Part shown: one piece after another, positions 8,309-17,894 of the stretch
Numbering within the stretch: position 1 is the stretch's first letter
Layout: each line of letters begins with the position of its first letter
Origin: Runella sp. MFBS21
Lineage (GTDB): Bacteria; Bacteroidota; Bacteroidia; Cytophagales; Spirosomataceae
DNA length: 64,000 nucleotides
Assembly: GCF_029433105.1 (NCBI RefSeq)
Contig: NZ_JARNTW010000014.1
Location: 62,001 to 126,000 of the forward strand
Direction: 5' to 3'
The notes under the pieces: model-generated
Told to the model about the DNA's origin: nothing
Seen by the model: only the letters and a program-made list of their open reading frames with translations
The model's database searches: none
Program-made: the position numbers and the translations under genes

Positions 8309-9451
8309 ATGACCAAAGTAGCATTAATAACGGGGATTACGGGCCAAGATGGTGCCTACTTGAGCGAATTGTTGCTCTCCAAAGGTTATACCGTACACGG
8401 TATCAAACGCCGCAGTTCGTTGTTTAATACCGACCGCATCGACCACCTTTATGAAGACCCGCACGTAGAACATCCTCGTTTTATCTTACACTACGGCGAC
8501 CTCACTGATTCTCTCAACCTGACACGCATCATTCAGGAAGTACAACCCGACGAAATTTATAATTTGGCGGCAATGAGCCACGTCAAAGTGAGCTTCGACG
8601 AACCTGAATATACGGCCAATGCCGACGGGATTGGTACTTTACGTATATTGGAAGCCGTTAGGTTACTGGGCTTGGCTCAAAAAACCAAAATATACCAAGC
8701 TTCTACCTCCGAATTGTACGGTTTGGTGCAGGCCGTTCCTCAATCTGAGTCCACACCTTTCTATCCTCGTTCGCCTTACGCGGTGGCCAAACTGTACGCT
8801 TATTGGATTACGGTCAATTACCGCGAGGCTTATGGCATGTACGCTTGCAATGGCATCTTGTTCAATCACGAATCTCCCCTGCGCGGTGAGACCTTCGTGA
8901 CGCGCAAAATCACCCGCGCCGCCGCCAAGATTGTGTTGGGTTTGCAAGATTGCCTCTACATGGGCAACATCGACGCGCAGCGCGATTGGGGCCACGCCAA
9001 AGATTACGTGGAGGCCATGTATTTGATTTTGCAGCAAGAACAGCCCGAAGATTTTGTGGTAGCCACGGGCGTGACCACGCGTGTGAGGGAATTTATCCGA
9101 CAAACTTTTGCTTTCCTAGGCGTGACTTTGGCCTTTGAAGGCGAAGCCGAAAACGAAATAGCCACGATTGCCCAAGTAGATGAAAATCGTTTGTTGACTT
9201 TGGGGATAGCAAAAGAGCCACATTTGGCCGAAGGAACGACGGTGCTTCGCATCGACCCGCGTTACTATCGACCTACCGAAGTAGAACTATTAATAGGGGA
9301 CCCCACTAAAGCCCAAGAAAAATTAGGCTGGAAACCTAAATATACCCTCGCCACTTTGATTGAAGACATGGCGCTATCTGATCTCCGATTGTTCCAAAAA
9401 GACCAATTGCTGTTGAAAGAAGGTTTTGGGGTATTGAATTATTTTGAATAA
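8309..9451 (+). CDS. gmd: GDP-mannose 4,6-dehydratase
   Basis: 380 residues, full length. It converts GDP-mannose to GDP-4-keto-6-deoxymannose, the precursor of GDP-fucose, GDP-rhamnose or GDP-perosamine. Seen directly: the nucleotide-binding '[17 protein letters not shown]' near the N terminus, 'LHYGDLTDS', the catalytic T133-S-E135 in 'ASTSELYG', and Y157-xxx-K161 in '[12 protein letters not shown]', followed by '[17 protein letters not shown]', characteristic of Gmd. The next gene starts 8 bases downstream. No Fcl/GMER or Rmd gene is visible in this window, so the later steps are encoded elsewhere or performed by an unrecognised enzyme. Confidence 0.95.
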   Translation: MTKVALITGITGQDGAYLSELLLSKGYTVHGIKRRSSLFNTDRIDHLYEDPHVEHPRFILHYGDLTDSLNLTRIIQEVQPDEIYNLAAMSHVKVSFDEPEYTANADGIGTLRILEAVRLLGLAQKTKIYQASTSELYGLVQAVPQSESTPFYPRSPYAVAKLYAYWITVNYREAYGMYACNGILFNHESPLRGETFVTRKITRAAAKIVLGLQDCLYMGNIDAQRDWGHAKDYVEAMYLILQQEQPEDFVVATGVTTRVREFIRQTFAFLGVTLAFEGEAENEIATIAQVDENRLLTLGIAKEPHLAEGTTVLRIDPRYYRPTEVELLIGDPTKAQEKLGWKPKYTLATLIEDMALSDLRLFQKDQLLLKEGFGVLNYFE

Positions 9452-9459
9452 GGAATCGT

Positions 9460-9945
9460 ATGCCTTGGTTTGTGCTTTATACAAAATCGCGAAACGAAAA
9501 ATTGGTGGCCGAACAGCTGCGCAAGCGGGGAATAGAAGTCTATTGTCCTTTGCTCAAGACTGCGCGCCGTTGGTCTGACCGCACCAAAATAGTGGAAGAG
9601 CCGCTCTTTAAATCTTATTGTTTTGTGAAGCTTGAAGAACACGAACGCGCTCAGGTGTTTGGCGTGCAGGGGGTGGTGCGTTATTTGTTTTGGCTCAAAA
9701 AGCCAGCGATAGTGAGGGAAGAGGAGATTGCCGCCATCAAAAAAATGCTCAATGAAGTACCTCATCAATGTATCAAAGTGACTCAGTTTCAAGTAGGAGA
9801 CGTATTGAAGATTGATTCGGGAAGTTTTGCGGAGCAGAGCGGGGTAGTATTGCGGCAACAAGGGAATTTGGTGACACTAAAGCTAGAAAGCTTACAAATG
9901 ATGCTGACCGTGGATGTCTCTAAGACGATGACGGTGGTGGTGTAG
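9460..9945 (+). CDS. NusG-family specialised antiterminator (RfaH/UpxY-like)
   Basis: 161 residues. The N-terminal NGN domain begins 'MPWFVLYTKSRNEKLVAEQL' and includes 'VYCPLLKTARRWSDR' and 'EEPLFKSYCFVKL'; the C-terminal KOW-like domain starts near 'FQVGDVLKIDSGSFAEQSGVV'. Length and placement inside a polysaccharide locus fit the UpxY/RfaH class, which lets RNA polymerase read through long capsule operons. Seen: family similarity and context. Inferred: that it acts on the leader at 7746-8308. It follows gmd by 8 bases and precedes the long glycosyltransferase run. Confidence 0.85.
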   Translation: MPWFVLYTKSRNEKLVAEQLRKRGIEVYCPLLKTARRWSDRTKIVEEPLFKSYCFVKLEEHERAQVFGVQGVVRYLFWLKKPAIVREEEIAAIKKMLNEVPHQCIKVTQFQVGDVLKIDSGSFAEQSGVVLRQQGNLVTLKLESLQMMLTVDVSKTMTVVV

Positions 9946-9954
9946 GTTTTTTAG

Positions 9955-9996
9955 GTCACAGAGTTGCGCAGAGTTGGGCACGGAGTATCACAGAGG
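9955..9996. repeat. Dispersed 'CACAGAG/CACGGAG' repeat copy
   Basis: GTCACAGAGTTGCGCAGAGT followed by GGCACGGAGTATCACAGAGG, related to the copies at 744-786, 981-1022 and 26186-26219. It lies directly after the nusG-like gene and before the flippase gene. Confidence 0.7.
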
Positions 9997-10116
9997 AATA
10001 AAATAAATATAGTAAAATAGCTTGAATAGGTACAGAAATGGGACTGAAAGGGCGAAGCCGTAAATAAATTACAGGAAAGCCAATAAAAACCTAGGCTTTT
10101 GGGATTATTTGAGCGT

Positions 10117-11400
10117 ATGAAACAACTGGTATTGCAACTACAAGCGCATCCTACTTTTGCTAAAGTGTGGCATTGGGTAAAGCTCATTGCTATCACGGGC
10201 GGCGCGCAAGCAGTGGTGCAAGCTACTGGTTTGTTGAGTGGTATTTTAATTATTCGTTTGTTACCCGTTGAAGAGTATGCATTGTATACCCTAGCTAATA
10301 CCATGCTGGGAACCATGACAGTTTTGGCGGACGGAGGTATTTCTGCGGGAGTAATGGCAGAGGGAGGAAAAGTATGGCGAGATAAGGAGAAGTTAGGGAT
10401 TGTAATTGCCACGGGATTAGATTTACGCAGGAAGTTTGCAATAGGGAGTCTACTAGTCTCTATTCCTATCTTAGTGTATTTGCTCCAGAATCATGGTGCA
10501 AGTGGCCTCATGACTTTATTGATTATCGCTTCTTTGATTCCCGCTTTTTTTGCGGCACTTTCTGATTCTTTATTGCAAGTAGCCCCTAAACTGCATCAAG
10601 AGATAGTCCCTTTACAAAAAAATCAAATGACCGTAAGTGTTATTCGTTTGTTATTAAGCGGACTTACGTTGTTTATTTTTCCATGGACATTTGTAGCGTT
10701 ACTAGCCAATGGTATTCCGAGGGTTTATGGAAATATTCAACTACGTAAAATTAATGAAGGTTTTATTGAAAACACAGAAAGTCCTAGTATAGAAATAAAA
10801 AAAGAAATTCTAAAAATAGTATATCGAGTCTTACCTGGAGCCATTTATTATTGTTTGTCAGGTCAGATTATAGTGTGGTTGTTATCAATATTTGGCACTA
10901 CTGTTGCAATTGCGCAAATAGGAGCACTAGGAAGAGTTACAATGTTGTTAAATGTATTCTCAATCTTAGCTGCTACTATAATAACTCCTCACTTCGCAAG
11001 AATTACTTCAAATGTTCAAGCTTTTTTTTTTAAAACTACGGGGGTAACAAGTATATTTGTGATTATTATTGTATACTTATGTTCAGTTTTTTCAAATGAA
11101 ATATTGTATTTACTTGGTGAGCAGTACAAAAATCTAAATTATGAACTAGTCTTGATTATTTTAGGAGGGGGTGTTAATTTCATGGCAGGTTTTTCATTTG
11201 GTCTATCTTCTTCAAGAGGATGGGTAATAAAGCCAGTGATTTCAATATCTACTAGTTTGTTGTCTATCTTAGTAGGCATATTTTTGTTTGATAACTCAAC
11301 ACTAATAGGTGTTTTATACTTTAATTTACTTTTAAGTGGAACCCAATATTTATTGAATACTTTTTATTGCTATTATAAAACTAGGAGTTTTGCTACATGA
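10117..11400 (+). CDS. Wzx-type lipid-linked oligosaccharide flippase
   Basis: 427 residues from ATG 10117; an in-frame TTG at 10099 would add only six residues. Many hydrophobic segments (about 12) with the polysaccharide-biosynthesis/MATE-like pattern, including 'VQATGLLSGILIIRLLPVEEYALYTLANTML' near the N terminus. It would move undecaprenyl-linked repeat units across the inner membrane. The 3' half is clearly more AT-rich than the 5' half and than gmd, and this continues into the next two genes. Its stop overlaps the start of the next gene by 4 bases. Confidence 0.88.
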   Translation: MKQLVLQLQAHPTFAKVWHWVKLIAITGGAQAVVQATGLLSGILIIRLLPVEEYALYTLANTMLGTMTVLADGGISAGVMAEGGKVWRDKEKLGIVIATGLDLRRKFAIGSLLVSIPILVYLLQNHGASGLMTLLIIASLIPAFFAALSDSLLQVAPKLHQEIVPLQKNQMTVSVIRLLLSGLTLFIFPWTFVALLANGIPRVYGNIQLRKINEGFIENTESPSIEIKKEILKIVYRVLPGAIYYCLSGQIIVWLLSIFGTTVAIAQIGALGRVTMLLNVFSILAATIITPHFARITSNVQAFFFKTTGVTSIFVIIIVYLCSVFSNEILYLLGEQYKNLNYELVLIILGGGVNFMAGFSFGLSSSRGWVIKPVISISTSLLSILVGIFLFDNSTLIGVLYFNLLLSGTQYLLNTFYCYYKTRSFAT

Positions 11401-12377
11401 AAGACACAAGTTCAACAACCTCTATTGTATGTACACTTTTTGAAGGGGATTATCATTGTGGAGTTGCAGTCTTAATTAATTCACTATACAAGCAAGGTTT
11501 TAGGGGTAATATATATGCTGGTTATAGAGGAAATTTGCCATATTGGACTAAAGACGCTATAGAAAATAATTTATTACAGTGGAATGGTGCTGTTACATTA
11601 AATGTTAATGGCAATCTTTATATCCATTTTTTACCACTTGATACTAACTATCATTTAACTAATTATAAGCCAGACTTTATGTTGAAATTATTAAATAAAT
11701 ATTCATGCGATGCTATATGCTATTTTGATCCAGATATAATTGTTAATGCTCCCTGGAGCTTTTTTGAAGAATGGCTTAATTGCGGAATAGCAGTTTGTGA
11801 AGATGTGAATTCTCCTCTTGAAAAATTTCATCCTAGACGTGTAGCTTGGCGAAATTATTATCTAAACTCACAAATTGAATTAACATTTAAATCCTCAATT
11901 TATGTTAATGGAGGATTTGTTGGGCTCTTGACAAAATACGCTAAGTTTTTAGAGACATGGAAAACAGCTCAGGATCTAATGGCGCCGGCTGTGAATGGTT
12001 TAAATAGGTCAAAGTTACAAGGAGAGTCATTACCATTAAATGCTTCTGGCCCATTTGCTCCTTTTAGTGCTACTGATCAAGATGCTTTAAATGTTGCAGT
12101 TGAAGCATCTTTTTTTGATTTTAGCTTTATGCGCAAAGAGGCTATGGGTTTTGCAAGTGGTTTATGTATTGTACCACATGCTCTTGGTGTACCAAAGCCA
12201 TGGAATTTTAAACTATTCTCATACATAATAAAGGGTAATCCACTAAGATTAGTTGATAAGCTTTTTTGGGAATTTACAGAAGAGCCAGTCCGTATATACA
12301 GTTCTTCTAAAGTAGTAAAAATGAAATTTATAATAAATGTGTGTACATTTTTGAGTAGATTTTATAAGAAAGCTTAG
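11397..12377 (+). CDS. Putative GT-A glycosyltransferase (GT8-like)
   Basis: 326 residues. It begins with a strand plus 'VAVLINSLYKQGFRGNIYAGYRG', typical of GT8-like enzymes, and has D111-P-D113 in 'CYFDPDIIVNAPW', the metal-binding DXD equivalent. Later features are 'YVNGGFVGLL' and 'FSATDQDALNVAV', matching the acceptor-side DQD pattern. The donor sugar cannot be read from the sequence. Strongly AT-rich. Translationally coupled to wzx (ATGA overlap), and the next gene begins 3 bases after it. Confidence 0.7.
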   Translation: MKDTSSTTSIVCTLFEGDYHCGVAVLINSLYKQGFRGNIYAGYRGNLPYWTKDAIENNLLQWNGAVTLNVNGNLYIHFLPLDTNYHLTNYKPDFMLKLLNKYSCDAICYFDPDIIVNAPWSFFEEWLNCGIAVCEDVNSPLEKFHPRRVAWRNYYLNSQIELTFKSSIYVNGGFVGLLTKYAKFLETWKTAQDLMAPAVNGLNRSKLQGESLPLNASGPFAPFSATDQDALNVAVEASFFDFSFMRKEAMGFASGLCIVPHALGVPKPWNFKLFSYIIKGNPLRLVDKLFWEFTEEPVRIYSSSKVVKMKFIINVCTFLSRFYKKA

Positions 12378-12380
12378 GTT

Positions 12381-13523
12381 ATGAAAATCGTTTTTATATG
12401 TTCTAGTCTCGAGTTAGGCAAAGACGGAGTAGGAGATTACACAAGGAGATTGGCTGGAGAGTTGATAAGGAAAGGGTACACGGTGTGTATTATTGCTTTT
12501 CATGATAAATATATTGATAAAATACAACAGGAAGTTCAAATAACCCAAGATTATGAAGTGCCAACACTTCGGTTGCCAAGTGGTATTTCTTGGAATAAGA
12601 GAATAAAAATGGCAAAAGAATATGTGGATGAATTCAATCCAGATTGGTTGAGTTTACAATATGTGCCGTATGGATTTCAGGAAAAAGGTTTACCTTTTGG
12701 GTTAGTAAATTCACTGATTCAAATTAGTGCAGGAAGAAAATGGAATATAATGTTTCATGAGTTGTGGATTGGTAGAGGCAAGGCACAACCATTGCGTCGG
12801 AAAGTAGTTTCTTACTTTCAAGAATTTTTGATTACTAGACTAATTAAAACTCTACACCCTGAATGTATTCATACTCACCTCCCAATATATAAAGAAAAAT
12901 TGCAAAAAATATCTTCAAAAGTTTATAATTTGCCCCTTTTCGCTACTATCTCTATTTATCCCTTCAAAAAAGATAGCAAAACACTAAAAAATAATTTTAG
13001 AATGGCTTTTTTTAGCCAAGTTATTCTTTCTTTTTCAGTCATTCAATTTTTGAAGGACTTTACTAGTCTTCTCCTAAAAAAAGGCTATCATCCAGAAGTT
13101 ATTTTTATTGGAGGTAACAAGCAAAAAATGGATGAATTAAAAGCCGTACTTGAAAAAGAACTTAAGAAAACAACGATTACTACGACAGGCTTCTTACCAG
13201 AGCAAGAAGTCTCAGAGTACATTTATCAATGTCAGCTAGGAGTTACCTCAGTACCTCGTCACGCATTAGGAAAAAGTGCAAGTGTAGCTGCTTTTTTATC
13301 TCATGGAGTGCCAGTTGCAGCTCCCTATGTGCATGAAGAAATGAGGGGTCATGGACAAATTGGTTTTTATTCAGATAATTTAAAAAAAACGATTCAACTA
13401 CACCCTTCATGGGAAGAATATGTGACTGCAAAAGAGGCTGTTCAGCTATACAAGGAAGAGATTATGTTACCACTCATTACAGCTAATTTTGTGGTAGATC
13501 TTCAAGTATCCGAGAAAGTGTAA
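12381..13523 (+). CDS. GT-B glycosyltransferase (GT4-like)
   Basis: 380 residues. It opens with 'MKIVFICSSLELGKDGVGDYTRRLAGELIRKGYTV' in pieces typical of GT4 N-terminal domains (GxGDYT, then a long helix). A C-terminal Rossmann half contains 'VIFIGGNKQ', 'TGFLPEQEVSEYIYQC' and 'GKSASVAAFLSHGVPV'. The canonical E-x7-E is not obvious, so it is a divergent member. AT-rich like its upstream neighbour. Cytoplasmic assembly of the repeat unit is inferred from context. Confidence 0.7.
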   Translation: MKIVFICSSLELGKDGVGDYTRRLAGELIRKGYTVCIIAFHDKYIDKIQQEVQITQDYEVPTLRLPSGISWNKRIKMAKEYVDEFNPDWLSLQYVPYGFQEKGLPFGLVNSLIQISAGRKWNIMFHELWIGRGKAQPLRRKVVSYFQEFLITRLIKTLHPECIHTHLPIYKEKLQKISSKVYNLPLFATISIYPFKKDSKTLKNNFRMAFFSQVILSFSVIQFLKDFTSLLLKKGYHPEVIFIGGNKQKMDELKAVLEKELKKTTITTTGFLPEQEVSEYIYQCQLGVTSVPRHALGKSASVAAFLSHGVPVAAPYVHEEMRGHGQIGFYSDNLKKTIQLHPSWEEYVTAKEAVQLYKEEIMLPLITANFVVDLQVSEKV

Positions 13524-13528
13524 AAAGC

Positions 13529-14500
13529 ATGAAGAAAATAGATATTGCATTTGTTATTAATTCCTTTAATCGATTTTCCTTACTGAAGGAATGTCTTTTA
13601 GCGTTAGACTGGATACCTAAATCGGAGTTTGATGGCAGAATCGGAGTGGTTGTTTTTGAGGCGGGTTCTACCGATGGAAGTCTGGAATGGCTTCAGCAAT
13701 CGAAAGGAACCCTGCCTTTTCCTCTAGAAATTGTCGTTCCTTTACCGAATGATGATACTTCTTTTGCGGCAGGGCTCAATGCGGGAGTAGATGCAGCTAT
13801 AAATACTTTTCCAGCATTACATTATCTGGTTTTTTATGAAACAGATAACCAAATCCAAAATGAGCGTCCTTTACAACAGGCGTTGGATCAATTGATTCAA
13901 CGAAATGATGTAGGTGCTTGTGGATTTACTGTCAAAAAACACAGCGGAAAACCTGCTGGTTTGGGTAGTAGTTTCCCTACCGTAGGACAGTTTTTAATAG
14001 GGCGTCAACTTGTTAATCGACTTCATTTGGATCGACCTACTTTTCAATGGGTAGTCAACGAAAAAGGAGGTCGCTTTAGTTATGTGGATGTAGTATATAC
14101 CAGTCCTTTGGTGGTCAAGAAAGAGGCTTGGATAGATTCAGGGGGATTGGATGCAAAAATGTTTCCATTCTCCGATTGCGATGTTGATTGGGCAAAACGT
14201 TTATCGCTTTTAGGATGGAAGATGGGAGTCGTGGATACAGAAGGCGTTATTCATGACAACCGGGAAACGCTGTCGGCTTGGTCTAAAACGAGAGCAATGC
14301 AATTTCACCGTGGTCGTATTAGGTATTTGCAGCGTTTTCACCCTATAGCTCTTCGACTGGCATGGCCACTTCCTGTTATGGTGCGGCATTTGGGAGAATG
14401 GTTAACAGTACAACTCCTAGTGTGGCAAGGAGATAGACGGACTCAATTGTCTCGTCAGTTTAAGGATCTTTTGACGCATAGTTTCAAAAAGTATGAATAG
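13529..14500 (+). CDS. Family 2 glycosyltransferase
   Basis: 323 residues with a GT2 fold: 'DIAFVINSFNRFSLLKECL', 'EAGSTDGSLEWLQ', 'FYETDNQ' in the DXD position, then 'WIDSGGLDAKMFPFSDCDVDWAKRL', which resembles the rhamnosyltransferase-like branch with an ED/D-x-D-W segment. Base composition returns to that of the flanking genome. It overlaps the following acyltransferase gene by 8 bases. Confidence 0.85.
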   Translation: MKKIDIAFVINSFNRFSLLKECLLALDWIPKSEFDGRIGVVVFEAGSTDGSLEWLQQSKGTLPFPLEIVVPLPNDDTSFAAGLNAGVDAAINTFPALHYLVFYETDNQIQNERPLQQALDQLIQRNDVGACGFTVKKHSGKPAGLGSSFPTVGQFLIGRQLVNRLHLDRPTFQWVVNEKGGRFSYVDVVYTSPLVVKKEAWIDSGGLDAKMFPFSDCDVDWAKRLSLLGWKMGVVDTEGVIHDNRETLSAWSKTRAMQFHRGRIRYLQRFHPIALRLAWPLPVMVRHLGEWLTVQLLVWQGDRRTQLSRQFKDLLTHSFKKYE

Positions 14501-15605
14501 CAACCACTATCGAAGTATTGAAGGAGCACCGAGCCTTTTTTTAGACGCGTTACGCTTTGGTGCTTCTTTAGTCGTTTTCTTTTATCATGCGAGGGGGATA
14601 TGGTTTCCAGATGAGGTGCCTAATGCAAAACTTCCTGGAGATGAGGCACACACTGCCGTTGTGGTTTTCTTTGTTTTATCAGGCTATGTCATATCATATA
14701 CAACAGTTAACCGAAATAAAGGTGCTTTAAAATATTTTCAAGCACGCTTAGGACGTTTGTATTCTGTCTTGTTGCCAGGTCTACTCTTTTCCATATTTGT
14801 TGAATTTTGTCTTTATTATGTTAATCCACCGATATATCAGCAGTGTACAAGAGGTAATACCCTTGTTCGATATGTATTGACAAGTTCGTTTTTAAACGAA
14901 ATTTGGTTTTTTTCGGCAGCCCCTCCTATTAATGGTCCCTTATGGTCGTTAAGTTATGAATTTTGGTACTATGTCATTTTTGGATTATGGGTGTACGCTC
15001 AATCTACTTGGAAGGCAAAGCTTGCTTCATTAATCGCTTGTCTAATAGCAGGTCCCAAAATTTTGTTAATGATGCCAATTTGGTTAATGGGAGTTTATGC
15101 CTATAAAATTCCTGCTCCAAGTTTAAATAAAAACCTTGCTTGGGGAATTATAATTTTGTTAGCTTTTATTTTAGGGATACTTTATCAGTGGTTGCCTCCT
15201 TACCCTGCTCAATTAGGATATGCACCTTTATTCTTTTCAGCTCAATTTTTAACCGATTATATATTAGGTATTGTTGTAGCCCTTAGTCTTTGGATATTAC
15301 CAGAAGGGAGAGAGTTGGATTTGCCAAAAAAATCACTACAAATTTTTAGGGATGTAGCAGATTTAACCTTTCCTATTTATGTATTGCATAACCCATTGTT
15401 GCATCTTTTTAGAGGTGTTTTTGGATACTTGGAAAATAATCAAAAGCAACTAAATCAAGCAATGGGCACCGTTATTTTATTGTGTGCTATTATTGGATAC
15501 TTTCTTAATAAATATAGACCTTATTGGGTACTATTTTTTGGAAGAATACTAAAGTATCTTAAGCTGAAGGGAATAGTTAAAGCTCGTATATTACAAGCGC
15601 ATTAA
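14493..15605 (+). CDS. Acyltransferase 3 family membrane protein (OafA-like)
   Basis: 370 residues with about ten hydrophobic helices. The N-terminal helix 'LDALRFGASLVVFFYHARGI' carries the His characteristic of acyltransferase-3 proteins, and 'GPLWSLSYEFWYYVIFGLWV' is another family signature. The C terminus has 'FPIYVLHNPLL'. It is expected to O-acetylate or otherwise acylate the polysaccharide in the inner membrane. Start overlaps the upstream GT2 gene, so the two are probably co-translated. Confidence 0.88.
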   Translation: MNSNHYRSIEGAPSLFLDALRFGASLVVFFYHARGIWFPDEVPNAKLPGDEAHTAVVVFFVLSGYVISYTTVNRNKGALKYFQARLGRLYSVLLPGLLFSIFVEFCLYYVNPPIYQQCTRGNTLVRYVLTSSFLNEIWFFSAAPPINGPLWSLSYEFWYYVIFGLWVYAQSTWKAKLASLIACLIAGPKILLMMPIWLMGVYAYKIPAPSLNKNLAWGIIILLAFILGILYQWLPPYPAQLGYAPLFFSAQFLTDYILGIVVALSLWILPEGRELDLPKKSLQIFRDVADLTFPIYVLHNPLLHLFRGVFGYLENNQKQLNQAMGTVILLCAIIGYFLNKYRPYWVLFFGRILKYLKLKGIVKARILQAH

Positions 15606-15620
15606 GAAAGTGTAATTATA

Positions 15621-16715
15621 GTGAACAAAAAAGCAAAACAGCCTAAAATACTCGTTTTTTCGACGCAATTTAAGAGTAGCGGGGGAATTGAGAGCCATTT
15701 GCTCGAATTTTGTCGACATATGTCAGAGGCTGACGTTCTTATCGACTTAGTGGTTTTTAACACTGACATAATAGTAGAGATTGATAATCAATTAAAAAAA
15801 ATAGTGCGCTGTGCGTACCTTGGTAGAAACCAGAACCCATTTCAAAAGGCATTATGGCTTTTCAAAACGGGTTTGCGTTTAGGGTTTCAAAAGTATGACG
15901 CTCTTTATACAAATGGGCAAGGAAATAGTATTGGGTGGATAGGTCGATTTATTAGATATCGTCATTGGGTGCATCATCATCATACATCTGGGGACGAAGG
16001 AGATCGTCAAACATGGACAAAGGCCTATTGGGAGACATTGCAAAGAGTACCGAAGATAATTGCCTGTTCTCAGCGAAATGCAAAGGAGATAGGTGATGTT
16101 CTTCAACGAAATGTGGAGACTATTCCTTGCTTTTCGACGAAGATATCGCCAGCCTTCAAAACAACAAAAGGGCTTCATTTGGGGTACTTTGGGCGGCTTA
16201 TACCTGAAAAAGGAATTGATGTATTATGTCGACTGAGTGCTGATACTGATTGTCACGATATTCATTTTCATATCTGGGGAGAAGGGAATGTATATCCACC
16301 TTCTTTTTTTTTAAACTATCCAAGACTAATTTATCATGGACCTTTTCGAGGTCGAAAGGAACTAACTGGAGTCATTCATTCTATAGATGGTTTCCTGTTA
16401 TTGTCAACAAATGCAGAAGGCTTACCCATTTGTTTGTTGGAAGTAATGAGTGCGGGATTGCCTTGGCTAGCAACCGATAAAGGAGGTATTCTGGATATTG
16501 CTTGTGATCCTGATTCTACAAAAGTGATTTCCCATTTGTCTTCCTATGAAAAAATGAAGGAAGCTGTTTTATCGTTTGCTGACGATATACGTTCGGGAAA
16601 AACGAACGTAGAAAAACAGCTAAAGCTATATGAACAAAAATTTTCAGCGCCCGTATTGGTAAGTGAGTGGAAAAAAGCGCTCAGACTGTCTGCAAAAACA
16701 AGTACATCTCTTTAG
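15621..16715 (+). CDS. GT4 glycosyltransferase
   Basis: 364 residues starting with GTG at 15621. N-terminal 'FSTQFKSSGGIESHLLEFCRHM' and C-terminal 'LGYFGRLIPEKGIDVL' with the E-x7-E motif in 'AEGLPICLLEVMSAGLPWLA' identify a GT4 retaining transferase. Near residues 115-120 there is a run of four His (HHHH). Spaced 15 bases from the acyltransferase before it and 24 from the one after it. Confidence 0.85.
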   Translation: MNKKAKQPKILVFSTQFKSSGGIESHLLEFCRHMSEADVLIDLVVFNTDIIVEIDNQLKKIVRCAYLGRNQNPFQKALWLFKTGLRLGFQKYDALYTNGQGNSIGWIGRFIRYRHWVHHHHTSGDEGDRQTWTKAYWETLQRVPKIIACSQRNAKEIGDVLQRNVETIPCFSTKISPAFKTTKGLHLGYFGRLIPEKGIDVLCRLSADTDCHDIHFHIWGEGNVYPPSFFLNYPRLIYHGPFRGRKELTGVIHSIDGFLLLSTNAEGLPICLLEVMSAGLPWLATDKGGILDIACDPDSTKVISHLSSYEKMKEAVLSFADDIRSGKTNVEKQLKLYEQKFSAPVLVSEWKKALRLSAKTSTSL

Positions 16716-16739
16716 TATTAGTAAGCTAATCAACCCCGA

Positions 16740-17894
16740 ATGAGTGATTTACATATAACTAAAAAAGATCATTTTGGTTGGATCGATATTTTGAGAGGGC
16801 TTGCTTCTTTTGGCGTTGTATTGTTTCACTCTAGGGTGGATCTTTGGGTAGGATGGCAAGCTATTCAGCAACATCCAGAAAAATTTTCAGTAGCTGATAA
16901 AATCGTGGCATGGCTTTCTATTCCCACTCCGTTTTTAGGGTCAACGGTAATGTTATTCTTTGTAATAAGTGGTTTTTGTATTCATTATCCATCTGCGCTA
17001 TCTTCAACTTTACCTCTTCGACACTATTTTATTCGACGAATGGCTCGCATCTTACCACCTTACTGGGCGGCAGTCTGTGTAAGTCTTTTAAGTGAGTGGG
17101 TATGTCATATTTTTTTTCAGCAGGAAACATCACCAGGGCAAACAATTGGAAAGACTTTTTTGATGTTACAAAATTATCCCCCTCAACCTGGACAACTGAT
17201 TTCTAATCCTTCACTTTGGTCGTTACCGGTAGAGGTAGAACTTTACATTGTTTACCCGTTTCTTTTTTTTCTTAGTCATAAGATAGGAATACGTTACTCG
17301 TTGGCACTTATAGCTTTCATTTCGTTGGTAGCATTGGGATTATCAATCTTTGTCGCTCCATGGATGGAAGCTGATTTTTTAAAATACTGGATTATTTGGT
17401 GTGCAGGAGTGGCATTAGCCCAGTTAGTAAGAACGGATCAATTACCTGCATGGAAAGTAGTCTACTGGGGACCCATGTTGTTGATTTTAGGCATAGCCCT
17501 GTGGATGGAAATGAAAAAAATATTGCTTCCAGTAGGGCATTTTGTATGGGCTACGATTTACTTCTTTCTATTGTGGTTTTGCCTGACTCGCACCGCTCCT
17601 CGTTTACTCCTTCCTAAAGTGATCTATGATTCATTGGTTTGGTTAGGGAAAATCTCCTACTCTCTTTACCTAATCCATTTTCCTCTATTTAGATTATTGG
17701 GTGCTTTTTGGGTGGATAAGATGGGTAGTAAACCAACCAATTTTCTAATTTGTCTTTTTTCTTCATGCATAGCTTTAGTGGTAGCGGCTATATTTTATAG
17801 ATTAATTGAATTCCCGGCTCATCAATTAGCACGCCGATGGGGGCGCAAACCAACTACCAATGAAAATAGTCTTATCACATCCTACCGCCAATAA
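16740..17894 (+). CDS. Second acyltransferase 3 family membrane protein
   Basis: 384 residues. 'FGWIDILRGLASFGVVLFHS' at the N terminus is the family signature (R and H in the first helix), followed by 'VMLFFVISGFCIHYPSAL', 'HYFIRRMARILPPYW' and 'SLWSLPVEVELYIVYP'. About ten membrane helices. It is distinct from the acyltransferase at 14493-15605, so the polymer may carry two acyl decorations. Its 3' end overlaps the next gene by 35 bases in another frame. Confidence 0.88.
   Translation: MSDLHITKKDHFGWIDILRGLASFGVVLFHSRVDLWVGWQAIQQHPEKFSVADKIVAWLSIPTPFLGSTVMLFFVISGFCIHYPSALSSTLPLRHYFIRRMARILPPYWAAVCVSLLSEWVCHIFFQQETSPGQTIGKTFLMLQNYPPQPGQLISNPSLWSLPVEVELYIVYPFLFFLSHKIGIRYSLALIAFISLVALGLSIFVAPWMEADFLKYWIIWCAGVALAQLVRTDQLPAWKVVYWGPMLLILGIALWMEMKKILLPVGHFVWATIYFFLLWFCLTRTAPRLLLPKVIYDSLVWLGKISYSLYLIHFPLFRLLGAFWVDKMGSKPTNFLICLFSSCIALVVAAIFYRLIEFPAHQLARRWGRKPTTNENSLITSYRQ

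Noticed and set aside
8663-9103. 146-residue minus-strand ORF inside gmd
   Set aside because: Shadow of the conserved gmd coding frame; His/Arg-rich composition typical of antisense frames.
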